From positions 25,916,804 to 25,980,803 of the forward strand of contig OZ007570.1 in NCBI GenBank assembly GCA_963931925.1: a stretch of 64,000 nucleotides of DNA, read 5' to 3'. This DNA comes from Onchidella celtica (lineage: Eukaryota > Mollusca > Gastropoda > Systellommatophora > Onchidiidae). This document shows, in pieces, positions 20,137 to 31,265 of this stretch. The stretch's first letter is position 1. Every line of letters starts with the position of its first letter. A program made the position numbers and the translations under genes. The notes beneath the pieces are model-generated. The model had not been told where the DNA came from, searched no databases, and worked only from the letters and a program-made list of their open reading frames with translations.

Positions 20137-23100
20137 ATGAATGCAAGTAGTGAAAGCCGAAAGGAAACTGCTAGCAGGATGAAGGAGGAACTGAACACCG
20201 CCAAAACCAAGACCAGGATTGGATACTGGAATGTTAGAACAATGTATGAATCGGGTAAGTTAGCACAAGTAACATCAGAGATGAGGCGCTACAACCTACA
20301 CATCCTGGGTGTAAGTGAGAGCAGATGGACTGGATCTGGAAGGATCAAAACATCCACTGGAGAAACCGTTCTCTACTCTGGAAGAGAGGATGACCAACAT
20401 CATGGAGGAGTAGCCACCATCCTAAAGAAAGGACTGGACAAATGCTTGTTGGAGTGGAAACCAGTCAATAGCAGACTGATGAGGATGAGGATGAAAGGAC
20501 GACACACAAACATCACTGTCGTCCAATGTTATGCACCAACCAACGAAAACGACAACACAGACAAAGACGACTTTTATGAACAACTCCAGGGGGAAATGGA
20601 CATGACACCACGGCATGATCTCATCATTGTCATGGGAGACCTCAATGCTAAGGTAGGTAAAGATGATATAAATTATGAAAGAGTAATAGGAAAACATGGA
20701 ACTGGAACAAGGAATGACAATGGAGAAAGGCTTGTGGATTTTTGTGCCTTGAACAACTTAGTCATCGGAGGGACCCTTTTCACACACAGAGTAATTCACA
20801 AACTCACATGGAATTCTCCAAATGGAAGAGACAAGAACCAAATAGACCATTTGATGATCAACGGTATGTGGAGACGATCCCTTCTAGATGTGAAAGTGAA
20901 AAGAGGAGCTGACGTAGCCAGCGACCACCATCTAGTGGCAGCACTTATCAAAATTAAACTGAACAAGATCGGAATCAAGACATCAAAGCAAAGACACCTT
21001 AATATTCAGAAACTGAGAGATGCAAGTGTTAGAAATGCCTTCAACATACAAGTCAAGAACCGATTCCAGGCTCTACGAGAGTCTGATGAGAACAACCCTA
21101 ATGAAAGAGGAATCGATTCAGAGTGGAAAAGAGTAACTACAGTGTACACAGAGAGCAGTGTAGCCTGCCTTGGATTTAATGAGAAAGGGAAAAGCAAGGA
21201 GTGGATCCAAAAAAGAACATGGGATGTGATCGAGGAGAGGAAAGTCATGAAAAAGAAACTCCTACAAGTGAAATCGGAAAGGCTGAAAGAGAGGTACCAA
21301 CATAGCTACACAGAGTTAAATAAGAAAGTGAAGAGACTAGTAAAGAAAGATAAACGAGAAGCCATGGAACAGCTAGCGGCAGATGCGGAGGAGGCAGCAG
21401 CAAGAGGAGAACAGGGTAAGCTCCACAAGATCACTAAGCGCATTTGTGGCAAGTACGGTGGAAGACCAAGTGTTCCAATCAAAGACAAGAATGGGAAACT
21501 ACTGACTACAGAACGAGAACAGGATACACGCTGGACAGAGCACTTTCAGGAATTACTAAACCGGCCACCACCTGAAGATAGAATAATAATACAAGATGCT
21601 GCTGAAGACCTTGACATCAACATAGATCCACCAAAGAAAGAAGAGATAGTGGCAGCAATAAAGAGCCTAAAAAACAGCAAAGCCCCAGGAAAAGACAACT
21701 TGACTGCAGAACTGTTCAAAGCAGATCCGGATCAGTCAGCCACCATCCTTCAGCCACTGTTCACAGCTATCTGGGAAGCAGAAGCAGTACCAAAGAGCTG
21801 GAATGAAGGCAGAATAGTGAAAATACCCAAGAAAGGAGCACTCAGCGATTGCAACAACTGGCGTGGTATCACTCTCCTTTCTATACCCAGCAAAATCCTT
21901 CCCAAGATCATTGTGCAACGTATGTCAGATGCTGTGGACAAGACACTGAGAAAGGAACAGGCCGGATTCCGAAAGGGGAAAGGATGCATTGACCAGATCT
22001 TCACACTCCGAAACATCATAGAACAGTGTTCAGAATGGCAAAGGCAGCTCTATGTGAACTTCGTTGACTTCGAAAAGGCCTTCGACAGCATCCACAGAGA
22101 GAGTATATGGCGCATTCTTCGGCACTATGGGATTCCCAGCAAGCTTGTTGAACTCATCAAAAGCTTTTACACGAACTTCAGTTGCAGTGTCGGAAACAGT
22201 GATGCATCCTTTGAAGTGAAAACTGGTGTACGGCAAGGATGTGTGATGTCAACAATTTTGTTTAACCTCGTAATCGACTGGATTATGCGGAAAACTACAG
22301 AGGATGCACCAAGAGGCATCAGATGGACACTCTTCGACAACCTAGAGGATTTGGACTTTGCGGATGACCTTGCGCTATTGTCACATAGTCACCAACACAT
22401 GCAAGATAAGACGCAGAGACTACATAATTTTGGATGCAAAGTAGGCCTTCGGATTAGCCAGAAGAAGACAGAGATTATGACCCTAAATGTAGACACTCCA
22501 GCACCAGTGCAAGTAGATGACAAGAACCTCACCACGACGGACAAATTTAAATACCTTGGTAGCATTATCAGACCAGAGGGTGGCACAAAGGAGGACATCC
22601 AAAGTAGGCTGGGAAATGCAAGGGCTGTCTTTCAAAGTATGAGCAACATCTGGAAATCGACACAATACGGCATCAACACCAAGATCAGACTGTACCAAAG
22701 CTGTGTCCTATCCACACTCCTGTATGGATCAGAGTGTTGGCGAATGACAGAAGGTGACCTCGCCAAGTTGTCTTCCTTCCACACCACATGTCTTCGTAGG
22801 ATTCTCCGCATCTTTTGGCCAAACAAGATTTCTAATCAGGAACTACTAAGGCGATGCAAGCAAGAAGAAATAGCCAACATCATCACAAAGAGACGATGGA
22901 GATGGCTTGGACACGTGCTGCGAAAGGAAGCAAATTCTATAACCAAAACAGCACTTCAGTGGACACCGGAGGGACGGCGCAAGCGAGGCAGACCCAAGGC
23001 AACCTGGCGGAGAACAATCGAGGCAGAGATGAAATCCTTCAATCACTCATGGGGAACTCTCGCAAAGATGGCCCAGGACAGACAGGGCTGGAGATCCTTT

Positions 23101-23139
23101 GTTGCTGCCCTAAGCACCAGTGGGTGCAACAGGAAATAG
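20137..23139 (+). CDS. Endonuclease-reverse transcriptase of RTE-type LINE
   Basis: A 1000-residue intact protein. ATG at 20137 is the first in-frame ATG. The frame is open upstream to 20038, but only through a GTG codon. An apurinic-type endonuclease occupies residues about 25-270: IGYWNVRTM at 28, catalytic Glu in SESRW at 61, YAPTN, Asp/Asn in GDLNAKV at 168 and 170, and the SDHHL histidine pair at about 264. A basic linker follows. Reverse transcriptase occupies about 480-770: KAPGKDNL, the first catalytic Asp in VDFEKAFD at 644, GVRQGCVMS, and FADD at 741-744. The C-terminus carries the RWRWLGHVLRK and RKRGRPKATWRR motifs usual in this group. The protein nicks target DNA and reverse-transcribes its own RNA at the nick. 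All visible catalytic residues are present. The stop codon TAG is the first unit of the terminal TAG repeat. Confidence 0.95.
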   Translation: MNASSESRKETASRMKEELNTAKTKTRIGYWNVRTMYESGKLAQVTSEMRRYNLHILGVSESRWTGSGRIKTSTGETVLYSGREDDQHHGGVATILKKGLDKCLLEWKPVNSRLMRMRMKGRHTNITVVQCYAPTNENDNTDKDDFYEQLQGEMDMTPRHDLIIVMGDLNAKVGKDDINYERVIGKHGTGTRNDNGERLVDFCALNNLVIGGTLFTHRVIHKLTWNSPNGRDKNQIDHLMINGMWRRSLLDVKVKRGADVASDHHLVAALIKIKLNKIGIKTSKQRHLNIQKLRDASVRNAFNIQVKNRFQALRESDENNPNERGIDSEWKRVTTVYTESSVACLGFNEKGKSKEWIQKRTWDVIEERKVMKKKLLQVKSERLKERYQHSYTELNKKVKRLVKKDKREAMEQLAADAEEAAARGEQGKLHKITKRICGKYGGRPSVPIKDKNGKLLTTEREQDTRWTEHFQELLNRPPPEDRIIIQDAAEDLDINIDPPKKEEIVAAIKSLKNSKAPGKDNLTAELFKADPDQSATILQPLFTAIWEAEAVPKSWNEGRIVKIPKKGALSDCNNWRGITLLSIPSKILPKIIVQRMSDAVDKTLRKEQAGFRKGKGCIDQIFTLRNIIEQCSEWQRQLYVNFVDFEKAFDSIHRESIWRILRHYGIPSKLVELIKSFYTNFSCSVGNSDASFEVKTGVRQGCVMSTILFNLVIDWIMRKTTEDAPRGIRWTLFDNLEDLDFADDLALLSHSHQHMQDKTQRLHNFGCKVGLRISQKKTEIMTLNVDTPAPVQVDDKNLTTTDKFKYLGSIIRPEGGTKEDIQSRLGNARAVFQSMSNIWKSTQYGINTKIRLYQSCVLSTLLYGSECWRMTEGDLAKLSSFHTTCLRRILRIFWPNKISNQELLRRCKQEEIANIITKRRWRWLGHVLRKEANSITKTALQWTPEGRRKRGRPKATWRRTIEAEMKSFNHSWGTLAKMAQDRQGWRSFVAALSTSGCNRK

Positions 23140-23148
23140 TAGTAGTAG
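23140..23148 (+). repeat. LINE 3' tail, TAG repeats
   Basis: Three TAG units directly follow the TAG stop codon, and then the target duplication begins. The element therefore has a 9-bp 3' untranslated region and no poly(A) or polyadenylation signal of its own. Confidence 0.85.
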
Positions 23149-23158
23149 TCTCTGAGCA
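23149..23158. repeat. LINE target-site duplication, right
   Basis: TCTCTGAGCA, identical to 19816-19825. Confidence 0.9.
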
Positions 23159-26100
23159 ACATTGACGTTGTACTGATAAATGCTGCTCATTCATATTTAC
23201 GAAGTGCATTCTTCTGTCTCCTTTCTCCAGTGTTCATTTTCTGTATTTATTGTTGGCTATGCATAACTCTGACAGCAATTTACTCTGCTGGACGTATAAA
23301 GTGCAATTGATTTTATCTGTACTTCATTCAGTTTCTAAACTTCTACGTCTCTGCTAAATGTCTCCATCCCTGGGACTGTAGGGAATCACCGTAGATTGTC
23401 ACGAGCAGAGTTAGGGTCTTGGGGATGTTACGACTGCACGAGAGGCAGCTAACTCACACTCGGACACAACCACACAAGAAAAGTATTAAATAACTAGAGC
23501 GTATATATGTCAGGCCGGTCAGGCCATAGTTTACATAAATATTAATAACAAAACAAAAGACAATAGGGGTATATATCCAAACCAAAAAAAAAACTCTAAT
23601 TAATAACTTAACCAACTGATATTCATGTAACTATGGAGGTACTGCAATCAATAGCAAATAGGTATATTATACGAAACTAGATATCAATTTAAAGTGACAG
23701 TTGAGTCACCACTGGCCAGTCGCCAGGCAAACTCTCCATAAATCATATGGGCTTAAATGTTAGGAGAGCCCAGTACGTTCAAAGCCTACAGAAGCACTCT
23801 TCGGCTTGTAGGTAATTTAAGCAGTTGCCAAAAGACTATATTTTATGCACAATCACTATTCAATTCATCAACAATGTGCTATATTATTCTAATCATACTA
23901 TGGCAATAGATCTATGATACAGGACACTCGTGGTCGAGTGCCAGCTGGGGTTTCCTTAGTCTTCCTATGAGGCTGTAGTTCTCTCTCTATCTCCGATCTC
24001 TATTATGCTTGAACAAATAAAATATATTACCATTGCTCACGCCTACTGGTAGGCGCGAACATCAAAATAGCGCAGCGTGGGCTTTCAAAGGTCAGCCCAC
24101 TCAGACCTTTCTTTCTAGAGCTCAGTCAGTCCGTTAGCAAGGACTTCTTGTCTTCAAAGCACACAGTTCAGGTACTGGTCGACCGGAGATACTTCACGAC
24201 ACGATGCTTCTGCTCGCCTGTATTCACCAAATCTGAACGTTACACGATGTCTTATACTATCTAACTACCCAGCGTGCTAGTTGTCAAGAGCAGATTTAAT
24301 TCATAAGAGTAAATTTTTGCGAGAGCAGTAAGTAATTTTTAGAAACGTAATTATTGTACGAGCCAGCATAACTTGGCCTTGAGCTGGTCTCGTAAACAAT
24401 GTGTTTTGAACAGTTTTTTCCCTGATAGATAGACAGAAGGTGGGGAAGGATAGAGGGACAGCGTAGGTGTGCATGACTGAGCACTTGTTGTATCTCGTGT
24501 TTTGAACTAGGGTTAGTAAAGAGGGAAGGGGTGAGTAGGAATTAAATGTTATTGAGACGTCTGTTGACTACAGAAAAACCGTGATCCAGAGTAAAAGCTC
24601 GGGGTTTTGAACATGTTAAGAATTTATTGCTATAAAATTTATATTATATTGTATTGAAGTAATTCGACCTTTGATGTCGACCCAAGGTCGTTGCGTAGGG
24701 CTGTTACTTAAAATAACTCAGTTCGGCAGCTGAGCTAGAAGTGGTTGCACCAATCACAATCCAGGAATTAGACGGTAAGCTGCAGATGCAGTCCAGTATT
24801 TAAGGCCATACAGAACTTAGTTCTGGGCCACATGTAGACAAATCCATTTACGAGGTGGACGGCGATAGTCCTCAGCCAGATGAGAGACATAGAGACGCAG
24901 TTGAGCAGTCCATTGTGAGGGGCCTGATTTAAAGCTCCAGAGCCTAAGCTACTTGGTTTGATATAAACCCACAGCGTTTACATCCAGCGCTCTCACTCCC
25001 AGTGAGGGCCGCATGGTGAGAGTCTATACTAATTTGTAATGATGAAAGTGAACCGTTCTACTTACTTTTGAAGACAGTTTCAGAGCTACCGCCAGACAAC
25101 GCATGGTTGTACAAGCATTCTCCATGGCGTGTCTAGAGGAAATGTCCACATCATAACATGTCTCATTGAATTAATAGAATTTAAACTGTTATATCCGTCG
25201 CCACGTGCGCGGATTCTAATTGCCATATAACTCATATGACCTGCAAGTAGTTAGATTGAATTCGTTAGTCTTTATAAAAGCTGTAGTTCCATTAGTTAGA
25301 TTCAGTTGCCTTTGAATTGATATATATATTTATAATTATATTTGTTACATTAATTCCTGTAATTAAACTGCTCTACAGTTCTGCTAAAATTGAAAGCAAT
25401 TGATTTATTTAGTTTCTAGAGTGCAAGTATTTATTTTTGTGTGTTCGTCGATTGTGGGAGCGGACCTCGAAAGAGTGTCAGTCGAAATATCCCCATGTAA
25501 CCCACATCGCGACACTAGTCCGCTGGCCCAATTAGTTCAGCTATCTCATAGGTCGAAACCTCCCACCATTTTAATTGTAGTAATACGTCTGCACTATTCT
25601 ACCAGCCAGTTAACGTGCAAAAACTTGTCTAGTCATACTTAACAATGTCAACTGTCCCCACCTTGTTTCACCCCTACTCCATTACTTATTAATCACGAAC
25701 ATTAAAACCCACAAACGTGAATCCAACCGTTTAACTTTACATTTATTTACTCACCAACTATAATTTGGCGAGGACCGTTCAAGGCCACCACCCAATTTTT
25801 CATGGCCCTGGTAAAAAAACAACTCACTCTCTGCGTGAGTTTTAATACAACTTTACAGACATGATATGGTTTAAACGACATTTGAAAATTTATGTTACTC
25901 ATGTTCACTTATTTAATCCAGTTCCTGGAATGTAAACATTCTGTGAGCCAACATTTAATCACTTTTTATGCTTCCCCTACAAATTTTAAAATAAGAAATT
26001 ACGGTGAATAGAATTTTGCAAGAATGCGGGTGGTGCACTGCGTCAAATCTGTTTAGTCTCGGTTTCCGTCTGAGGTGTGAACTATAGAGTTAGCTGAATC

Positions 26101-27165
26101 TCGCCCAGTGGTGAGAGACCGAAACAGGTCAGTCTTCCTAGTTCTGGTGCGTGACAACTGTCTCGAGTCGGCTGGCGGAAAAGGAGACCTAGCGCACTGA
26201 GTTAAAACAGTGGCAAGACAGACCTGACTACATGCGCCCTAGCCTAGCAAAGTGATCCTTTTAGGGCTCAGATTGAAATGCGATTTGGAATGTATTCATT
26301 CTGTGCATGACTCGGTGATTAAATCAGAGATTGCTAATACTTGTAAATAGATAGGTATATTTTAAACTTAATTATAATATACTTAAGCGAACACAGTTCA
26401 AAAGGAATAATTAGATAAATAAATAAGTATGACATTTTAAGGGTACGTAGATAAACAAGTGCATATAGGTATAGCTGTCTATCATGACTATCCTGGGGGT
26501 CGGACTCACGTGATCCTTGTTAAGTAGACAAAACTGTAAAAGATGCCATCGCTTTGCGGCAGGAATGCAAAGAATACGAGGTAAAGTAGCCATAGAGTTA
26601 AATTGTTAATGATAAATAATTATATAATACACTGCATTTCATTTTCGAAAGATGAAGTGATCATAAAGTGGTCTACACCGTGATTCCATCATGTATTCAC
26701 GCTTCTTCCTCACTAAGAGTTTTGTGCTTGACGTTTGAACAAGCGACACAGATTTCCCTCGGGAAGGTTCGGGTCACATGGGAGAGAGGGCTACCTCCTC
26801 ACAGATACATCAATATCTCTAAAATAGCATTGTAAAATGCCCAGTCGTGCGAGACCTGCCGTCCAACGCTGTCATAAAATCCATATAAATAATGCATGGC
26901 GGCGGTTTCTGCAATGTATTACTTTCATGGAATGTCGCAGTAACTGATTGTTGAAGGTGTTTTGTTGTAGCTGTGGGCTGTCTCCTCTCAAAGTGACTGA
27001 ACTTTCAAGAACGTCCACGCAGCAGCTCGTGACAGATACAGGGTTGCTCCAGAGAAGCTGGGGAGCCTACCGCCCCCGCCCCCCCCCCCTCCCCTGCCCC
27101 ATAAAAAAACAAAATCCCCACATGTAAATGAAGCAACTAAGGCTTGTGGCGTACTGACTCATGTC
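23159..27165. other. Non-coding stretch, possible decayed element at 23400-25600, no gene seen
   Basis: About 4 kb without a credible gene. The part from about 24740 to 25050 has a CCAAT box (CACCAATCACAATCC), a TATTTAAGG motif about 40 bp later and GC-richer sequence, an arrangement like an LTR promoter. Near 23430 there is TGTTACGACTGC, a plausible LTR start. I could not find matching ends or a partner copy, so this is not annotated as an element. The region near 27080-27090 is C-rich. Confidence 0.45.
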
Positions 27166-27167
27166 TC

Positions 27168-27292
27168 TTGATTCGGTTTGGACTATGACTTGAATTTCCT
27201 TTGAATCAGCCATCGACACATGATTTTGTTTCCGTTTCACTAGTGCGTGAGATGAGATTGAACACCATTGTCCTCATCTCACACTGAAACCG
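27168..27292 (-). mobile_element. Degenerate relative of the 37626 MITE
   Basis: Read on the minus strand, this shares ordered blocks with 37626-37791: GTGTGAGATG, CACGCACTAGTGA, TGATTCAAA and AACCGA, with many differences between them. It also holds its own hairpin, GTGAGATGAG (27246) against CTCATCTCAC (27272). The terminal GGGCACTCA repeat is not recognisable, so this is an older or truncated copy. Confidence 0.5.
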
Positions 27293-27841
27293 ATGCAAAA
27301 CAGGCGCCATTCAGTGGCAGTTTTGCTGCTAGCTCTTATAACACTTTGGTTAGACTGACTTTAACAACAAAAAGAACTCCGAAATCGGAATGTCAAGCGC
27401 TGACATAATGATGGACGGAGCAACCAATCTTGCATCAAATTACATGATAGTATTCCATCCGTGATTTTTGTTTATACATTCTGTGGTATCAGGGCACAAA
27501 AGAATGAAAGTGATCTTGCGTGAAATATCTGGAATGATAATTCAAAAACCAGCCAAAAAAACAAAACAAGCAGCGCCAGTTTACCTTGCATAGTATAAAA
27601 TCTGTTGACAAAACAAGGTCTACACTTGACGGCTAATTTCTTCGCTACCCAGCAACTAAGATCTTGGTGAGTTTTCTCCTGGCCTCCAGTTGTCATGTGG
27701 GAAATATCTCTCAACACAGCTGAAGATGAACTTTTTGTTAATGCATGACCTAACCGAAGCTGATATGTAAGTCAGCCTTCATAGTAATGGCCTTTCTCAC
27801 ATAAATTAATCTCTTGCAGGATGTACTCTGACGTTATTTAA
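27293..27841. other. Non-coding stretch, no gene seen
   Basis: AT-rich sequence with no domain-bearing open frame and no repeat partner noticed. Confidence 0.5.
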
Positions 27842-28095
27842 GCACAACTTGGTTTAAAGACGTTTGTACACATGAATAAACTTCTTTTCAGATCTAAACA
27901 AAAATTAATATTCTTGGGAATTTTACCATTGTAATCAGTTTTATGTGGAATTATTGAATTCTATTTGTGAAATGTTATTGGTGAAGGTGTGAATACCAAA
28001 CCTAAGTAAAGTAGCAAAAAAATAAAAATAAAGGCACACCGTGGCCGTTATCCTGAGGACGTGCCGTAAATACCCAAATTCAAACACAAATGCGC
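27842..28095 (+). repeat. Dispersed repeat family B, copy 1
   Basis: This block lines up with 54458-54710 over about 250 bp. Shared ordered phrases include ACAACTTG.TTTAAA, CTTTTCAGATC, GAATTTTACC, TGAATTCTAT-like text followed by CTGTGAAAT, and ACCCAAA.TCAAAC. Divergence is high (perhaps 25-30%), with several indels. There is no coding potential and no visible inverted ends. The class is unknown. Confidence 0.6.
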
Positions 28096-29982
28096 CACCA
28101 GCATAACACAACGAAAAAATAAACGAAAAAAAAACTGTACCGAGCAAGGCAAAGAACCAACAACCCTACAATATGAATGCCGTAATCGCATGTTAAACCA
28201 GAATGTCTGACCACTTCCTGCACTAGTTTATAACCTCAGATTCAATGCATGCGGCCCTACTGAAAAAGTTTCCTTAGAGAGGAAACAAAATCACAGTGTG
28301 GAGTTATGGGACGTGGCTGCGATATGGAGTAATTCCTCTTGGGGGGGGGGGGGGGGAGGTCTGGCTTCTCATTGCTTGAGGCTGAGAATGAAACTGCTCA
28401 TAAGACGTCTTTTATTATTTATGTACGATGCATTTTTATGGCATGAAATCATGTTAGCATTTTAGTTTCAAAATGACGTGAGAAGTATGTAAGGCCAGAC
28501 ATTCCTGGCTGATTTTGAACGTTTCAGATACTTTCAACAACTCACTGGGAAACAGCCAGTTGATGGCCTTTCCCATGAAACAATTGCATTAAAATTCTTT
28601 CTTTCGATGTCTTTCAGAAAACAGGTGGAAGATTACACCTGAATCACTTCCACCGATCAGTCACTATTCTTGTCTGTGATGATATAACTTTCTCAGTACA
28701 TGTAGACTACATGCAGTACAGCCATTTCTCTATGCATGGATGGAGTCATACAAACAAACTACAAACTAACGAATACCAGATCGTGTGAATTTAGGTCTCA
28801 GTGGGTCCAGTTGTATCTCTGATAACTTAGACAAAGAGTGCCATAAAATGCATGCCTCAAGAACTCAAGCAGTAAAAATGTCAAAACTCACGATTAAAAT
28901 GCATTTTGACACTTAGACTCATTGCACTTCTTTTCTGATCCTGAATTTAACTTTATACAGGTAGGTGAACATTAACTATCTCTTAAACACAAACACTGCA
29001 AGGTCGAGTATGCTGTCCAATATTAACGGTGAGTAGCTGTTGTCTTCGAAACTCTATTTTGTTTAATCAGGATTGGAAGGAGCAAGTTCAGCTGTTCAAA
29101 CTCCTACCAGCCTCATTAAAGGCAAAGAGGTACAGATGAATCGACGCATTTTCTAAACTGAGGAGACAATAAAATTAAAAGCAACGTTCGTCCAAGTATT
29201 GTAAATGGAAGTTTTATTACGATCGGAAACGATTTTGGGGTTGTTAAAACGAGGCCAGCATTTATGTGTATAAATGTCTCCGTTCAGTCCATTGTCGAGG
29301 TAGGAAAATGTCACTTATATTCCATTCACTCTGTGCTTGTAATGGCCATTAAGATTGGTATATTGCTCATTAGATATAATAATATGAGAATCAACTTCAA
29401 GGATAAATCTAAATGAGATCACCAATGGTAATCGATCGTGCTACAAACACAAGGCTATCGATGTATATGGCAAATATGGAGGACATGGATCATAATTATT
29501 CAAATCTCATAATAGGGTCCTATTTCCATGGTCTTAGTTCTGATGAGCTGTGCGTACGTGTCATGAACCAAAACTGCAGGCGCCGTAGACATTCGTGAAT
29601 TTTGAAATACTTATCCTATTACTTCATTGTGGACATTTCCAATGGATATGTAGAAAAACGCACCATGGAAAAGAGAAGTGAGCACGACGTCTCCATGACG
29701 CATGCGACAATGAACATTATTATGCAGGTACTCGTAGAAATACCCTTCGTGAAAGTTTGAAATTTGACATTTGAGTCTGGAGAAAGCACGTCGCAGGATA
29801 ACAGTCACATTGTGCTAGAGAAAAAATAGCAAGACGAAGAACAGAACAGAACACAACGATAGTACACAAGGAGACTCTACCAGAAGCTCCCATCAACCAC
29901 CAGCACGCTTCGTGGAAAGCGGCCTTTGGAATTTTGGGCTTTCCTTGCTGCGAATTTCGACTGGTCACCAACTAATTTCTAA
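28096..29982. other. Non-coding stretch, no gene seen
   Basis: About 1.9 kb with a G16 run at 28341-28356. Open frames are at most about 83 codons and featureless. Confidence 0.5.
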
Positions 29983-30177
29983 GGGTAGCCACACAAAGGC
30001 CACCGAATTCGGTCACCGAGCCACTAGGCGCTTTAGGTGAGAAGAATTGCACTATATAAACAGACCGAATCTAGGTGGGCTCTATGTGCAGTTGTTGAAA
30101 TTATATAGTGCAATTCTTCTCACCTAAAGCGCCTAGTGGCTCAGTGACCGAATTCCGTGGCCTTTGTGTGGCTACCC
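29983..30177. mobile_element. Foldback MITE with TAA target duplication (PIF/Harbinger-like)
   Basis: The 195-bp element has two arms of about 77 bp that are inverted copies with only two mismatches noticed. The arms begin GGGTAGCCACACAAAGG and end near TTGCACTATATAA. The roughly 40-bp loop runs from about 30060 to 30100. A TAA trinucleotide flanks both ends (29980-29982 and 30178-30180). Three-base TAA/TTA duplications and G-rich termini are the signature of PIF/Harbinger elements. With no coding capacity it is a MITE. The arms are so similar that the insertion, or a conversion between the arms, must be recent. Confidence 0.8.
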
Positions 30178-30559
30178 TAACAAAGGATGCTGTAAATGTT
30201 TCTCGTGGTTACTTGGGACAATGGCCATTTGCATTATTTTCATTTGACATGACATATTTTGCTGGGTCTCAACTCTTCTATCTCCTCTTTCCCCTCCCGC
30301 CCGCCCTTTATTTTCCCGCCATGCCGCTCCATTGTTCACTATCAATAAAAACCCAAACATGCATAATGGACATTTCTGTTCTTGTCTCTGGTACTTTTTC
30401 CGTTCGGTCTTTTTATTTTGCCAACCCCTGCACTTTCGCGTAATGGATTGTGCAACGCTAATTAGTGACAAATAAAACAAATATCAGTAGCTTATCTGCA
30501 TAAATTAGAGGTAAAACGGCATGCCGGAGAAAGAGTGGTAGTACTGCTGTTGGTGTTTC

Positions 30560-30815
30560 TCATGACTTTAGTTCTTGTTTGTTCTAGCTCCATTTTCTAA
30601 AAAAAAAAAAGAGAGAGAGAGAGAGATCTTTTAGTATGTAGAACAGGTATGACAAATGCGTGCTTTGACACATATTTAAAATGCGTTGTGGCACTTATCA
30701 AGTTGTTTCACAGTTCCGATTTGTTCTAACTCCGGACTATGTTCATACTGAACCCGCAAATGTTTAAAGTTAAAGACGAATTTCTCAGTTGGCAAAAAGT
30801 GGAGAACAAAGGTCA
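30560..30815 (-). mobile_element. Dispersed repeat family A, copy 1
   Basis: Read on the minus strand, it matches 43123-43385 and the split copy at 50466-51175. Shared phrases are CAACTGAGAAATTCG, AATCGGAACTG, ACAACGCATTTTAA, TTCTACATACT.AAAGATC and GAACAA..AAGAACTAAAGTCA. The ends carry short imperfect inverted repeats of the form CGTGACCTT.GTTCT, suggesting a non-autonomous DNA transposon of about 260 bp. A GA run at about 30610-30627 lies inside this copy only. Confidence 0.65.
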
Positions 30816-30907
30816 CGATAAATGTAAGTGATAATGACCTACACAACAATCTGCATTTTTGCGGGCAATTTTATAGCCTCTTTGTTACGTTAGATGGAAC
30901 GGTCAGG

Positions 30908-31265
30908 TTGTGCCCTTCGCCAGCGTTTGATAAATGTAGACAACGGCACTGTCGAGCTTACTCTGCAACACCACACATGAGAGAAATAAATAAGGCCAGG
31001 TGTTTGCAGGGGAGATGATGTGAAAACAGTTGCTAAAAGTACAAAATGCAACGTAAAGAAACCGAATTCTTCGTGCGTTCTTCGTCAGCGTTTGGTAAAC
31101 GTAAACAACTGGCGTTTTGTTGTCCTTACTATGAAAGTAAATGGGTAAATTTGTGAACAGTAGCTCTACAATAGTATTTGTGAGAGAAATGTACAGCCTA
31201 TGGTGTTTACAGTGTAAGTGATGTGAAAACAGTTGCTAAAAGTACAGAATGTGTCTCAAAGAAAT
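30908..31265. repeat. Imperfect two-unit tandem duplication (about 165-200 bp)
   Basis: CCTTCGCCAGCGTTTGATAAA (near 30914) recurs as TCTTCGTCAGCGTTTGGTAAA. The block ATGTGAAAACAGTTGCTAAA recurs at 31018 and 31221. The order of the phrases is the same in both units, and the spacing differs by indels. Confidence 0.75.

Larger units (their letters stand above)
19826..23148 (+). mobile_element. Full-length RTE-type LINE
   Basis: The 3.3-kb non-LTR retrotransposon lies between exact 10-bp duplications. It has a roughly 310-bp leader, one long ORF with apurinic-type endonuclease then reverse transcriptase, and a 3' end made of TAG repeats instead of poly(A). Single-ORF organisation, the endonuclease wording (IGYWNVRTM, SESRWTG) and the short repeat tail are typical of RTE-clade elements of invertebrates. 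The exact subclade (RTE-1, RTE-X or BovB-like) cannot be settled by eye. With no stop or frameshift, it could be a recent and possibly active copy. Confidence 0.93.

Noticed and set aside
25500..25605. tRNA-like stretch (TTAGTTCAGCTATC ... GGTCGAAACC)
   Set aside because: The two boxes are too close together and no cloverleaf arms can be paired.
25760..25785. Primer-site-like TTGGCGAGGACCG near 25768
   Set aside because: No LTR end precedes it, and the implied tRNA 3' end does not match a tRNA I can name.
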